Assembly: GCF_000364225.2 (NCBI RefSeq)
Contig: NZ_AQFT02000001.1
Location: forward strand, 5,940,501-6,004,500
Reading direction: 5' to 3'
Length of the DNA: 64,000 nt
Origin: Eubacterium plexicaudatum ASF492
GTDB taxonomy: Bacteria > Bacillota > Clostridia > Lachnospirales > Lachnospiraceae
Numbering within the stretch: the first letter of the stretch is position 1; every line of letters begins with the position of its first letter. A program made the position numbers and the translations under genes. The notes under the pieces are model-generated. The model ran no database searches, was not told where the DNA came from, and saw only the letters and a program-made list of their open reading frames with translations. Below, piece after piece: positions 48,526 to 56,765 of this stretch.

Positions 48526-48951
48526 TTACAGGACTTTTTTCAAATATTTCTCCATGTTCCGGAGGCCGTGCTGGATGGAATCGCTGACAGCCTTAATGCT
48601 GACACCTTCGCTTTTGGCGATAGCGGCCATGTTAAGCCCCATAAAATAATAGGCGTTGATCCGCTTGGCCTGCTTGTCCGGCAGGGTGGCAATCGCCGCG
48701 TGGAGCTGCTCCATTGTCACCTTGCGCTCATAAATCTCACAGGGGGTCATAGCCACAAACAGTGCGTCATACTCAATGCCATCACCGCGATCCAGCGAAT
48801 AGTGGGCATTATGGTAATATGTACGGCGGCGGTATGCGGCCTCCAGACGGTCATACTCCAGCATGATAGCGGCTACTTCATCAGGGACTTCGATAATGCA
48901 GTCCTCTTTATAAAAATTGGGATAATGCTCCCGCAGATTGATCTTAACCAT
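48526..48951 (-). CDS. Sigma-70 region 4-like regulator of the ICE
   Basis: 141 aa from ATG 48951 (AGGTTCAAC upstream). An N-terminal half with YPNFYKEDCIIEVPDEVA and YRRRTYYHNAHYSLDRGDG is followed by a helical region with VTMEQLHAAIATLPDKQAKRI, then the HTH GLNMAAIAKSEGVSIKAVSDSIQHG. This matches the small sigma-like proteins conserved in Tn916/Tn1549-type elements, where they help drive element genes. It is transcribed leftward, away from the Xre gene. Confidence 0.85.
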   Translation of the reverse strand: MVKINLREHYPNFYKEDCIIEVPDEVAAIMLEYDRLEAAYRRRTYYHNAHYSLDRGDGIEYDALFVAMTPCEIYERKVTMEQLHAAIATLPDKQAKRINAYYFMGLNMAAIAKSEGVSIKAVSDSIQHGLRNMEKYLKKVL

Positions 48952-48989
48952 GTTGAACCTCCATTTTGGTTGAAAGTGAATAAGGAACC

Positions 48990-49442
48990 AAAATGGAGGC
49001 TGGCGGGCCACGACACCGTGGATAAACAGCGGAATCCAGCAAAATTCGACAAAGAAAAACACCAGACAGTCGTAATGACCATCTGGCGTACTTTTCCGGC
49101 AACCCCGCCTTATTATGCGTTTTATGTATGTTTAATAATGCGTTTTCTTTCGTGCAGTGGTCTATGGGCAAACCAGTGATTTTTTTAAGTAATCACCAAC
49201 CTTAAATCCATAGAGAAAATGAAACAAATAATCGCCCACGAACAGCTCCTTCAACGGCTGTCACAGGCGGTAACGCAAATATGCCCTGCCGTAAAAAGCC
49301 GTTTTTTTTTGTTGGCCTTTTATCAGGGCTATTTTGTATATTCACTTCTTTAAAAGCGCATTATAAGCACATATCTATACGCGCAAATAGGTAGTAGTAT
49401 CATTTCAACCCGCACGATAGAATGTAGTAGAGGTGAGCAATC
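48990..49442. other. Divergent control region between sigma-like gene and Xre regulator
   Basis: About 450 bases with no gene. It contains related segments TTATTATGCGTTTTATG and TTAATAATGCGTTTTCTT (49109-49146) and a T8 tract near 49305. It probably carries the promoters of both flanking regulators. Confidence 0.45.
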
Positions 49443-49811
49443 ATGCAGGAAGATATGTTTGTGCGTATGGGTCAGCGCATCAAAAAAGCTAGGGAAGAAT
49501 GTGGCTTGACCCAACAGGAGCTTGCGGAACAGACCGGAAGGGGCCTTCGCCATCTGCAGGATATAGAGAAGGGCAGGAAAAATCCGTCTTTTGATGTGCT
49601 GGCATCCTATATCAGTCGGTTAGGCATTGCGCCTAATGAACTGTTTTACCCGGATGTTCCGGCAGTAGAAAAGGAAGTACAGCACCTTATGGGAAAGCTC
49701 CTGGCCTGTACCGAGGATGAACGGGCAATTCTCTTAAAAACCCTGGACTGTATGGCAGACCAGTTTATCAGCAGGCGTTATGAAGCCTCTAAGTCGCAAG
49801 AGTTTAAATAA
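49443..49811 (+). CDS. Xre family helix-turn-helix regulator
   Basis: 122 aa. The HTH_3 domain covers residues 8-62: MGQRIKKAREECGLTQQELAEQTGRGLRHLQDIEKGRKNPSF in segments, with the recognition helix after TQQELAEQ. The C-terminal 50 residues contain a short dimerisation-like segment (LTCTEDERAIL-like, LDCMADQF). The GAGGTGAGCA site precedes the ATG. It probably represses ICE genes. It ends in a bidirectional terminator shared with the convergent cargo operon. Confidence 0.88.
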   Translation: MQEDMFVRMGQRIKKAREECGLTQQELAEQTGRGLRHLQDIEKGRKNPSFDVLASYISRLGIAPNELFYPDVPAVEKEVQHLMGKLLACTEDERAILLKTLDCMADQFISRRYEASKSQEFK

Positions 49812-49843
49812 ACCGACAGGCAAAAAACTGTTCCTGTCGGTTT
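49810..49843. terminator. Bidirectional terminator between Xre and the cargo operon
   Basis: An 11-bp perfect stem, AAACCGACAGG (49810-49820) with CCTGTCGGTTT (49833-49843), then AGCTTTT. Confidence 0.85.
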
Positions 49844-49848
49844 AGCTT

Positions 49849-51012
49849 TTAGTACCATCTGACTTGTGGGAGATCGTTATTGATTCCGTTTGTCAATAAA
49901 ATCTGGTGCAGATCAATGATCCCATTATGGAAAGTGGCAGCACAGGACGATAAATATAAATCCCACATCCTCACGAACCTTTCATCAAACATTTCCCGCA
50001 CTTCTTCCATATGTTCCCTGTAATTCTTTTCCCAGCACAACAGTGTTCTGTTATAATGCAGTCGAAGATTTTCTATATCCATTGTGTGAAATCCGTCCTC
50101 TGCCGCACAGGAGAGCATTTCCCGCAGGCTCGGAACAACGCCGCCAGGGAAAATATATTTTTTAATCCATGGATCGCCGGGATGTTCCTTTAAGGCACTG
50201 ATAAAATGGAGCAGGAACAGGCCGCCCGGTTTTAATGCAGCTTTCGCACAATCCATGAAAAGCTGGTAATTGTCACGCCCAACGTGTTCCACCATGCCGA
50301 CACTCACAATCCGGTCAAAGGTCTGCCCGCACTTTGGAATATCCCTGTAATCCATCAGTTCAACCGTAAGAAGCTGCTCTAAATGTTCTTCAACAATCCG
50401 TCGCTGGAACTCTTTGTACTGTTCCTGGCTCAATGTAATTCCCATGCCATGTACGCCATATTTCTTTGCCGCCTCTATCAGCAGGAATCCCCATCCGCAG
50501 CCAATGTCCAACAGCGACATTCCTTCCTTTAGGTACAGCTTTTTCAGAATATAATCAACCTTATTTATTTGCGCCTGGTAAAGAGAATCGTCCTCATTGA
50601 GAAAATAGCCGCAGGAATAGCTCATGGTTTCGTCCAGCCAGAGCTTATAAAAATCATTCCCAATGTCATAGTGGCTCTGTACTTCCTTCTGTTGGTTCTT
50701 CTTTGCCGTTGATGTAAACATCAGCTTTTTCAATGCGGATTCATCCGTGGAAAACCTGTCCATCTGCCCTAAAAAATGGTCTAAGGCATAGTACAGATCG
50801 CCCTCAATCTCCAAATCCCCCTCCATATATGCCTCCCCCAAAGCGAGAGAGGTGCTTGTCATAAGGGAAGTCAGGGAAACCGGCTTTTTAAAATCTACCG
50901 TAAACTCCGGCTCCCCGTCCCCGATCCGGTACTCTTTCCGGTTCAACCTCACGCAGAAAGGGTACTGGTCAAATTTCTTCAAAAAAGGTATGATAACATT
51001 TTCCTCTAACAT
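49849..51012 (-). CDS. cfa: Cyclopropane-fatty-acyl-phospholipid synthase-like methyltransferase
   Basis: 387 aa. The N-terminal lipid-binding part (FTVDFKKPVSLTSLM, LGEAYMEGDLEIEGD) is followed by the SAM domain: QSHYDIGNDFYKLWLDETMSYSCGYF, LLDIGCGWGFLLIEAAKKYGV, GITLSQEQYKEF, VSVGMVEHVGRDNY and the C-terminal PGG/LHFIS region. It adds a methylene bridge to unsaturated lipid chains using SAM. It is the last gene of a leftward metal-transport operon, an unexpected partner that could adapt the membrane to the transporters or stress. Synthases of this family are also seen near siderophore-type loci. Confidence 0.92.
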   Translation of the reverse strand: MLEENVIIPFLKKFDQYPFCVRLNRKEYRIGDGEPEFTVDFKKPVSLTSLMTSTSLALGEAYMEGDLEIEGDLYYALDHFLGQMDRFSTDESALKKLMFTSTAKKNQQKEVQSHYDIGNDFYKLWLDETMSYSCGYFLNEDDSLYQAQINKVDYILKKLYLKEGMSLLDIGCGWGFLLIEAAKKYGVHGMGITLSQEQYKEFQRRIVEEHLEQLLTVELMDYRDIPKCGQTFDRIVSVGMVEHVGRDNYQLFMDCAKAALKPGGLFLLHFISALKEHPGDPWIKKYIFPGGVVPSLREMLSCAAEDGFHTMDIENLRLHYNRTLLCWEKNYREHMEEVREMFDERFVRMWDLYLSSCAATFHNGIIDLHQILLTNGINNDLPQVRWY

Positions 51013-51139
51013 TGCTTGTCTCCATTACTCAAGTTTGTATATATCTTTTATTCTTTGCATTTTCCAAGTGTTTCTGGATATAAAATCCAATAGCGATAAT
51101 TATTGATAAGCGTAAAAGCATTGTTACATTTTTTCTCAT

Positions 51140-51508
51140 TTATTGCCCTTTCCCAACTTTCTCCTTTAATTTTCTAAAGGACGTATCACTGATAGCGTGT
51201 TCAATTCGACAGGCATCTTGTTCGGCGGTCGCTTCATCCACACCGGCAGCAACTAATTGTTCGGTAAAAAACTGGTGACGTTCATAAATCTTTTCGGCAC
51301 ATTCCCGTCCTGTTGCAGTTAGATACAACATTCCCTTAGCATCCATAGTCAACAGCCCTTTTTCCTTCAAAACTTTAACTGCATGGCATACAGACGGTTT
51401 AGAAAAATTCATATGACACGCAATATCAACAGACCGGACACACCCTTGCTTATTTTGCAGAATTAAAACAGTCTCCAGATAATCCTCTAATGACTTTCCC
51501 AAATTCAC
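51140..51508 (-). CDS. DtxR/MntR family metal-dependent regulator
   Basis: About 122 aa, starting at GTG 51508 since the GTG at 51520 touches the AGGAGG site. The winged HTH reads SLEDYLETVLILQ, VRSVDIACHMNFSKPSVCHAVKVLKEKGLL, then LTATGRECAEKIYERHQFFTEQL and a C-terminal dimer domain with metal ligands (CRIEHAIS, with Cys, Glu and His). It lacks an SH3 domain, as in MntR. It is the natural Fe2+ or Mn2+ sensor for the transport operon it sits in. A split AGGTTAG/CTAACCT motif lies upstream of that operon. Confidence 0.9.
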   Translation of the reverse strand: MNLGKSLEDYLETVLILQNKQGCVRSVDIACHMNFSKPSVCHAVKVLKEKGLLTMDAKGMLYLTATGRECAEKIYERHQFFTEQLVAAGVDEATAEQDACRIEHAISDTSFRKLKEKVGKGQ

Positions 51509-51523
51509 ACGTTCCCACACCTC

Positions 51524-52078
51524 CTATTCTGCAAATTCCTGATACGGATAGAAATGTACCTGCTTACTGTATAAATTCAGATCCGAAAGCTGTATCAATA
51601 TCTCCAATACTTTTAATTGCATATAAAACCGAAACATGGTTGGCGGTAACGGTATCTGGCGCAATTCCTCAAATATTTCCTTTAGCTTTGGCAATAACTT
51701 CACCACGCAAAATTGCTGTTCCAAATGAAACCTTTCCTCCATACCCTGAACAAAATTCCATGTTTCTTGAAATGCCTGCATATCCTCGCTGTGCAATAAG
51801 CTGGCGTTTATCAAAACAGCCATATCACACCCATATCTGGTAAATGAAACCGGCAAATGCTTTCCTAACCGATAGATAATTCCAAAATCGCAGACAGCGC
51901 TTTTTTGTATGATAATAGTTCCCGGTTCATCCTTTAGTACAGAGTGTGAATCAGTTCCCTTATCAGGACATTTCTCAACAAAATAAAGAAGCTCTATACC
52001 AGGGATGATTGAAAATACAGTTGCCCGGTCTACATCCATAATCTCGCCCCCAATCTGGTGCTTTTCCAAGTTTTCCAT
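51524..52078 (-). pseudogene. AraC-type regulator fragment lacking the DNA-binding domain
   Basis: 184 aa from ATG 52078. The sequence matches the N-terminal ligand-binding half of AraC proteins common beside clostridial transporters: IMDVDRATVFSIIPGIELLYF, GIIYRLGKHLPVSFTRYG and LLPKLKEIFEELRQIPLPP. It stops at HFYPYQEFAE, where relatives continue into the two HTH motifs. There is no HTH remnant before the DtxR gene, which starts 15 bp later. It is either a truncated pseudogene or a retained sensor domain without DNA binding. The complete AraC gene at 60511 could be its source or partner. Confidence 0.68.
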
Positions 52079-52097
52079 AATAATCTCTGATACAATG

Positions 52098-53513
52098 CTA
52101 AAAATGGTTTTCCCTCCCCGCAAAATACTGATTTCCCACTTCCACCACCTGATTGCAGGTAATCTCCAAAAACTCCATGTCGTGCGTAATGACGAATACG
52201 ATATGCTCCATCTTTGCAAGGTCTTTCAGCGTTTTGCTCACCACACACATATGGTCGTAATCAAGGCCGCTGGTAGGTTCATCAAAAATCAGGATTTTCT
52301 TTCCGGCCACAATTCCGGTGACAATGGCAAGCCTCTGTTTCTGTCCACCCGACAGCGCCATCGGGTGCTTGTCCTTAAAATCAATCAGGTCAAAGTCCGT
52401 CAATGCTTTTTCAATCTCGGAATCCGTAATCTGTTCATCCCTGGATAATTCGCACTCATTCCAGACGCTTTCCCCAAAAAGCTGGTGATTTACGTCCTGC
52501 ATAATCATATAGCAGGCGGCATTTCTCTCTTTGGGGGTCATTGGCTTTCCAGAAAAAAGCACCTCCCCACTATGCTCCTTCAGCAGTCCGGCCAAACAGC
52601 GCACAAGCGTAGTCTTTCCGGCTCCATTGATACCAAGAATGCCGAGGATTTCCCCGGACGAGGCACTGAAACTAATATTTTCAAAAATCGTATGCTTTTT
52701 ATCCTTTACCGTCAGATTCCTCACTTCCAATTCACCTTTTGCACCGGAAACAACATGATAAGGGGGATTCTTCCTGCGAAGTGTGCGAAGCCCCATCCGG
52801 CAGCGTTCTTCATCCGTCAGGCTCAAAAATTCTTCCCGCCCATATTCCTTTATGATCTTGCCATCTACAATGAATACGGCCCGGTCAATAATATCCGTCA
52901 GATAATATAAACGGTGTTCCGCAATCACGATACTTTTGCCCTGCTCCTTAATATGCTTTAGCTGCTCCCCTAAAATCAGGGTAGAAGCCCTGTCCAGATT
53001 CGCAGACGGTTCATCAAGCACATAGATTTCCGGGTTCATGGCATAGACCGAAGCAAAGGCCAAAATCTGCTTTTCACCGCCCGACATGGAAAAAATATCC
53101 CTGTGCCGTAAATGCTCAATATGTAAATCCCTTACCGTCTTTTCCACTCTCTGCCGGATCATAGCAGGAGCCACACCGTTATTTTCCAGACCAAAGGCCA
53201 GCTCACTGTCTGAATCAATATTAAAAAATTGTGATTTTGGATTCTGGAACACAGAGCCAACCTTTCCAGAGAGTTGGTACATGGGTGTTTCCGAAACCAC
53301 CATATCATCAACAATCGTATTTCCACTTAAATCCCCATCGTTAAAGTGGGGAATCAGGCCGTTAATCAGCTTTGTAACCGTTGTTTTGCCGCAGCCGCTT
53401 TTGCCGCAGAGCAGAACACATTCGCCGGGCCTTACCTGAAAATCAATCTGGTGCAGGCTCCCGTGTTCTTCCTCCCCATGATAGGAGAAATCCACGTGCC
53501 GAATATCAACCAT
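52098..53513 (-). CDS. ECF transporter ATPase, tandem A1-A2 fusion
   Basis: 471 aa with two full ABC domains. Domain 1: GKSGCGKTTVTKLING (Walker A), FSMSGGEKQILAFA (signature), IYVLDEPSANLD (Walker B). Domain 2: GINGAGKTTLVRCLAG, ALSGGQKQRLAIV, ILIFDEPTSGLD. The fused ATPases power an energy-coupling-factor importer together with the T and S subunits encoded just upstream. Its start overlaps the stop of mntP by 8 bases. This fused type is typical of ECF systems in siderophore-like gene clusters of Firmicutes. Confidence 0.93.
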   Translation of the reverse strand: MVDIRHVDFSYHGEEEHGSLHQIDFQVRPGECVLLCGKSGCGKTTVTKLINGLIPHFNDGDLSGNTIVDDMVVSETPMYQLSGKVGSVFQNPKSQFFNIDSDSELAFGLENNGVAPAMIRQRVEKTVRDLHIEHLRHRDIFSMSGGEKQILAFASVYAMNPEIYVLDEPSANLDRASTLILGEQLKHIKEQGKSIVIAEHRLYYLTDIIDRAVFIVDGKIIKEYGREEFLSLTDEERCRMGLRTLRRKNPPYHVVSGAKGELEVRNLTVKDKKHTIFENISFSASSGEILGILGINGAGKTTLVRCLAGLLKEHSGEVLFSGKPMTPKERNAACYMIMQDVNHQLFGESVWNECELSRDEQITDSEIEKALTDFDLIDFKDKHPMALSGGQKQRLAIVTGIVAGKKILIFDEPTSGLDYDHMCVVSKTLKDLAKMEHIVFVITHDMEFLEITCNQVVEVGNQYFAGRENHF

Positions 53514-54081
53514 GAAAAATACCTCCTTCCGCTACCAAATGTTCTATCAAAATTTTAAGGCCAATACCGATCAGTATCATACCGCCGATCAGTTCCGCCC
53601 TGGAACCGAACCGGTTGCCGCATACATTTCCTACTTTCACTCCACAGACAGAAAGAACAAAAGTCGTAATACCAATAAATACAACAGCCGGGGCAATATG
53701 GATATTTAAAAATGCAAAGGTAATCCCCACCGCCAATGCGTCAATACTTGTGGCAATCGCAAGGGGAAACATTGTTTTCATATCAAAGGAGGAGGGACAG
53801 CTTTTTTCCTCTGTCCTGGACTCCCGTATCATATTTATGCCGATACCGCCCAAAAGGGCAAAGGCAATCCAGTGGTCGATATGGGTAATCGCTGCCTGAA
53901 ACTGTATACCAAGCAGATACCCAAGAAACGGCATGGCCGCCTGGAATCCCCCGAAATAACATCCTGTAATGACAGCGTGTTTTGGGCGCAGCCTGTCTAC
54001 GGATAAGCCTTTGCAGACAGATACCGCAAAGGCGTCCATAGACAGGCCCACCGCAATCATAAATAACTCAAGAAATGACAT
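53506..54081 (-). CDS. mntP: Manganese efflux pump MntP (DUF204)
   Basis: 191 aa from ATG 54081 with AGGAGGGGCT upstream. Six membrane helices in two repeats carry the DUF204 signatures GLSMDAFAVSVCKGL and ATSIDALAVGITFAFL, whose aspartates bind Mn2+. MntP exports Mn2+ to protect against excess. Its position between the ECF T and A genes, overlapping the latter, is odd: an exporter sits inside an importer operon. It may balance Mn when the operon is on. Confidence 0.92.
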   Translation of the reverse strand: MSFLELFMIAVGLSMDAFAVSVCKGLSVDRLRPKHAVITGCYFGGFQAAMPFLGYLLGIQFQAAITHIDHWIAFALLGGIGINMIRESRTEEKSCPSSFDMKTMFPLAIATSIDALAVGITFAFLNIHIAPAVVFIGITTFVLSVCGVKVGNVCGNRFGSRAELIGGMILIGIGLKILIEHLVAEGGIFHG

Positions 54082-54092
54082 AGCCCCTCCTA

Positions 54093-54776
54093 TCATCGTG
54101 CCACACTGGCCGCCACAATAAATGCGCAGCCTGCAAGCAGGCAGATATAGTCCTGGATATGAAACCGCAAATCCACAATACAAGTTTTCGGAACCGGGTT
54201 CTCAATCCCCCTGGTGATTGCCGCCGCACTCAACTCATCAGCGGTTCCGGTGGCAGACATTAAAAGCGGTACGATCATACACTCCATTTTTCGCCCGATT
54301 CCTTTAATCTTCCGCAGCTTCATAGCGTCACGGATATGGCGGTATTCCTCTTTGATAGCGGGGAAATACCGCAGGGTAATCGATAGGGGAATAATCAGTT
54401 TTTGCGGAATATGCCATTTTCTCAGTGCGATAATCAGAAACCGAACCGGGGTTGTTTTCAAAATCAATGCGCCGATCATTAGACAGGGAAACAGTTTTCG
54501 GACATAGACCGTCAATATGGAAAACATGATGACCAGTATTTTAGGCAATATCGGAATCACATAGTATTGAACAGCCACAAGGCATATGAAAAACACTACC
54601 CATTTAGCGGCTGTCTTATGACAGCCGCAGCACAGGAGCAGGAACGCCAACGCTCCGATCACAGCAAACTCAATCCACCGGGCAGAGTAGGTAAAAGCTA
54701 CGATGTTGGCAATTACCAGAAGCAGCAACTCTGTTCGGGGGTCTAATCGAACGGACTTTGTTTCTTCTCCTGCCAT
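54093..54776 (-). CDS. ECF transporter transmembrane (T) component
   Basis: 227 aa from ATG 54776, overlapping the S-component stop. Five or six membrane helices (from about residue 18 to 125 and 205-225) carry the T-subunit coupling motifs: LRYFPAIKEEYRHIRDAMKLRKI and SAAAITRGIENP (the A-x-x-x-R-G helix that touches the ATPase). It transmits ATPase movement to the S subunit. With S, A and the ABC pair it forms the import arm of this operon. Confidence 0.9.
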   Translation of the reverse strand: MAGEETKSVRLDPRTELLLLVIANIVAFTYSARWIEFAVIGALAFLLLCCGCHKTAAKWVVFFICLVAVQYYVIPILPKILVIMFSILTVYVRKLFPCLMIGALILKTTPVRFLIIALRKWHIPQKLIIPLSITLRYFPAIKEEYRHIRDAMKLRKIKGIGRKMECMIVPLLMSATGTADELSAAAITRGIENPVPKTCIVDLRFHIQDYICLLAGCAFIVAASVAR

Positions 54777-54777
54777 A

Positions 54778-55376
54778 TCAAACCATACCCGCCTTTTCAA
54801 AATGCTTTTTCAGCAGAGCCTTTCCTATCAGGCCGCCAACAAAAGCCAGTAAGAAAGTTGCAATCACCATGACCGCCAGTACCCATACAGGGGTTACGGC
54901 ATTCATGGTCGCCACATAGTCGGCTGGCATCCCCTGGGAAACCATCTGCTCCGAAAAGCTGTCACGGAATAACCAGATTGGGAGAGGCGAGCCTACCATG
55001 CCGAGGGAAAAGAACGCATACCCAATGAGATTTCCCCGAAAACTGTTATAGCCGGTTGCCTTTCGTATCAGCTCCGCCACAATGCAGGCAAGCCCGAATG
55101 TCACCAGAAGCACCAGCGTAAATTGCCCGGTCGCCACATAAATCAACCCGGTAATCAATCCCATAATCAGTACGGCTCCGGTTTTCTGCACCTTTGCCAC
55201 AAGGAGCATATAAATCACTCCGCACAGCACACTAAGGATCGGCGGCATGAATATCCACAGCAGAGGGGTAATCCCGCCGCATACCATGACAATCAGGTTG
55301 ATTACAAAATAGATGGCAGAAAAATACCAATCGTCACAAGGTCTTTTACATCCAGTTTATTTGAATTTCTGTTCAT
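54778..55376 (-). CDS. ECF transporter S component (MptD/Trep_Strep type, one frameshift as read)
   Basis: About 199 aa from ATG 55376. NRNSNKLDVKDLVTIGIF precedes a break at the A5 run 55320-55324 (plus strand). One more base continues SAIYFVINLIVM into the long frame (VCGGITPLLWIFMPPILS, LITGLIYVATGQFTLVL, GSPLPIWLF). Six helices. It is the substrate-capturing subunit of the ECF importer. Related S proteins occur in gut and streptococcal siderophore-like operons. The substrate is not established from sequence. Confidence 0.82.
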
Positions 55377-55383
55377 TTGTCTT

Positions 55384-56756
55384 TTACCTTCCTTCCGCCT
55401 TTAGTTTTGTAAGGTTCCGAAATTCTGAAATAACCAGAAGAATACTCACAACAAACACAATGCCGTCTGTCAGCGCCGGAGCTGCAAATACTCCATGAAT
55501 CCCAAGGCCACTCATTTTCGGGAGCAGGATCACCATCGGAATAAAGAGGACGATCTGGCGCAGCAGTACAAGGACACTGGCTTTTGAAGCTTTCCCCAAA
55601 GACTGGAACAGCGTAATTGCCGTAATCATAAGTCCAAGGGTAATATAGGTGCTGAACAAGACACGGAAGTCTCCCACGCCCTGGGCCACAAGCTCCGGAT
55701 CAGTGATAAACCAGGACAGCACTGTTTTCGGTGCAAGCTCCACCGGCAGATAGAAAAGCAGGGCAAGGACAGTAGCCCCCAGACCAAATCCCAGCGTCAC
55801 CTTTTTACCCGGTCATATTCCTTTGCTCCATAATTGGTTCCGGCTGCCGGCTGGAATCCCTGGCTCATGCCCCATAGAGGAATAAACGCAAAGGACTGGA
55901 CGCGTAGGGCGGCTCCAAGAATAATCTGCCATGTATCGCCGCCATGCTGTGAAGCAACATTATAAAGCACGGTCTGCTGGACAAAGTTCATTACCTGCAT
56001 GAGCATAGCGGAAAAACCAACGCTCAAAATCTCCGGGAGCAGGCTGTTTTCCAGCTTTATGCGGTTAATCTTAATCATTTTGCTTTTTTTCAGAAAATAC
56101 CAAAGAGTAATGCTTGCTGTAATAAATTGAGAAAGGATTGTCGCAAAAGCAGCTCCCTCTACACCCATGCTGTTCTTTGTCATCAGTGAGATCAGAATGG
56201 GGTCAAGTATGATGTTCAGCACCGCACCGGTTCCGGTAATCAGCATAGCTTTTTTCAAGATACCTTCCCCACGCATTACCATGTTAGCGGATTGCGCAAA
56301 ATTCACGAACAGGGAGCCTGCAAAGATAATCTGCAGATAACGCTCCGCAATATTCAGAATTTCACCCTCGGCTCCAGTCAGCCGCAGGATAGACCGTGTA
56401 AATACCATGCCGATCACAGTAACGGCTATCGAAAGAATCAGGTTAAGGGCTATCAGGTTTCCCATAATCTTATCAATGGTTCCCTGGTCTTTCTTTCCCA
56501 CTGCCCTTGACAGGACAGAGGCAGAGCCTACGCCGATCAGCGTTGAGATACCACTGTTTATCATGGTAAAGGGATAAGATACAGAAACGGCCCCCATTGC
56601 GTTTGTCCCTACCATCTGGCCTACGAATACGGCATCCATCAGGTTGTATAAGCCTACCACGACCATGCCGACAATAGCAGGCAGACTAAGAGAAATCATA
56701 AGCTGGAACGGCGAAGCCGTAAGCAGCATTGTCCTTGTGTCAGTTTTCTTGTTCAT
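55384..56756 (-). CDS. MATE family exporter of the cargo operon (one frameshift as read)
   Basis: About 457 aa with 12 helices: LPAIVGMVVVGLYNLMDAVFVG, STLIGVGSASVLSRAVGKKD, GEGILKKAMLITGTGAVLNIILDPI and FIPLWGMSQGFQPAAGTNYGA. As read, it stops at DRVKR. One base in the T5 run 55802-55806 (plus strand) gives DRVKKVTLGFGLG and joins the last four helices. It lies 8 bp after the ECF S gene in the same operon. Export of a siderophore or toxic by-product is a reasonable guess in this context. Confidence 0.88.
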
Positions 56757-56765
56757 CGTGTCCTC

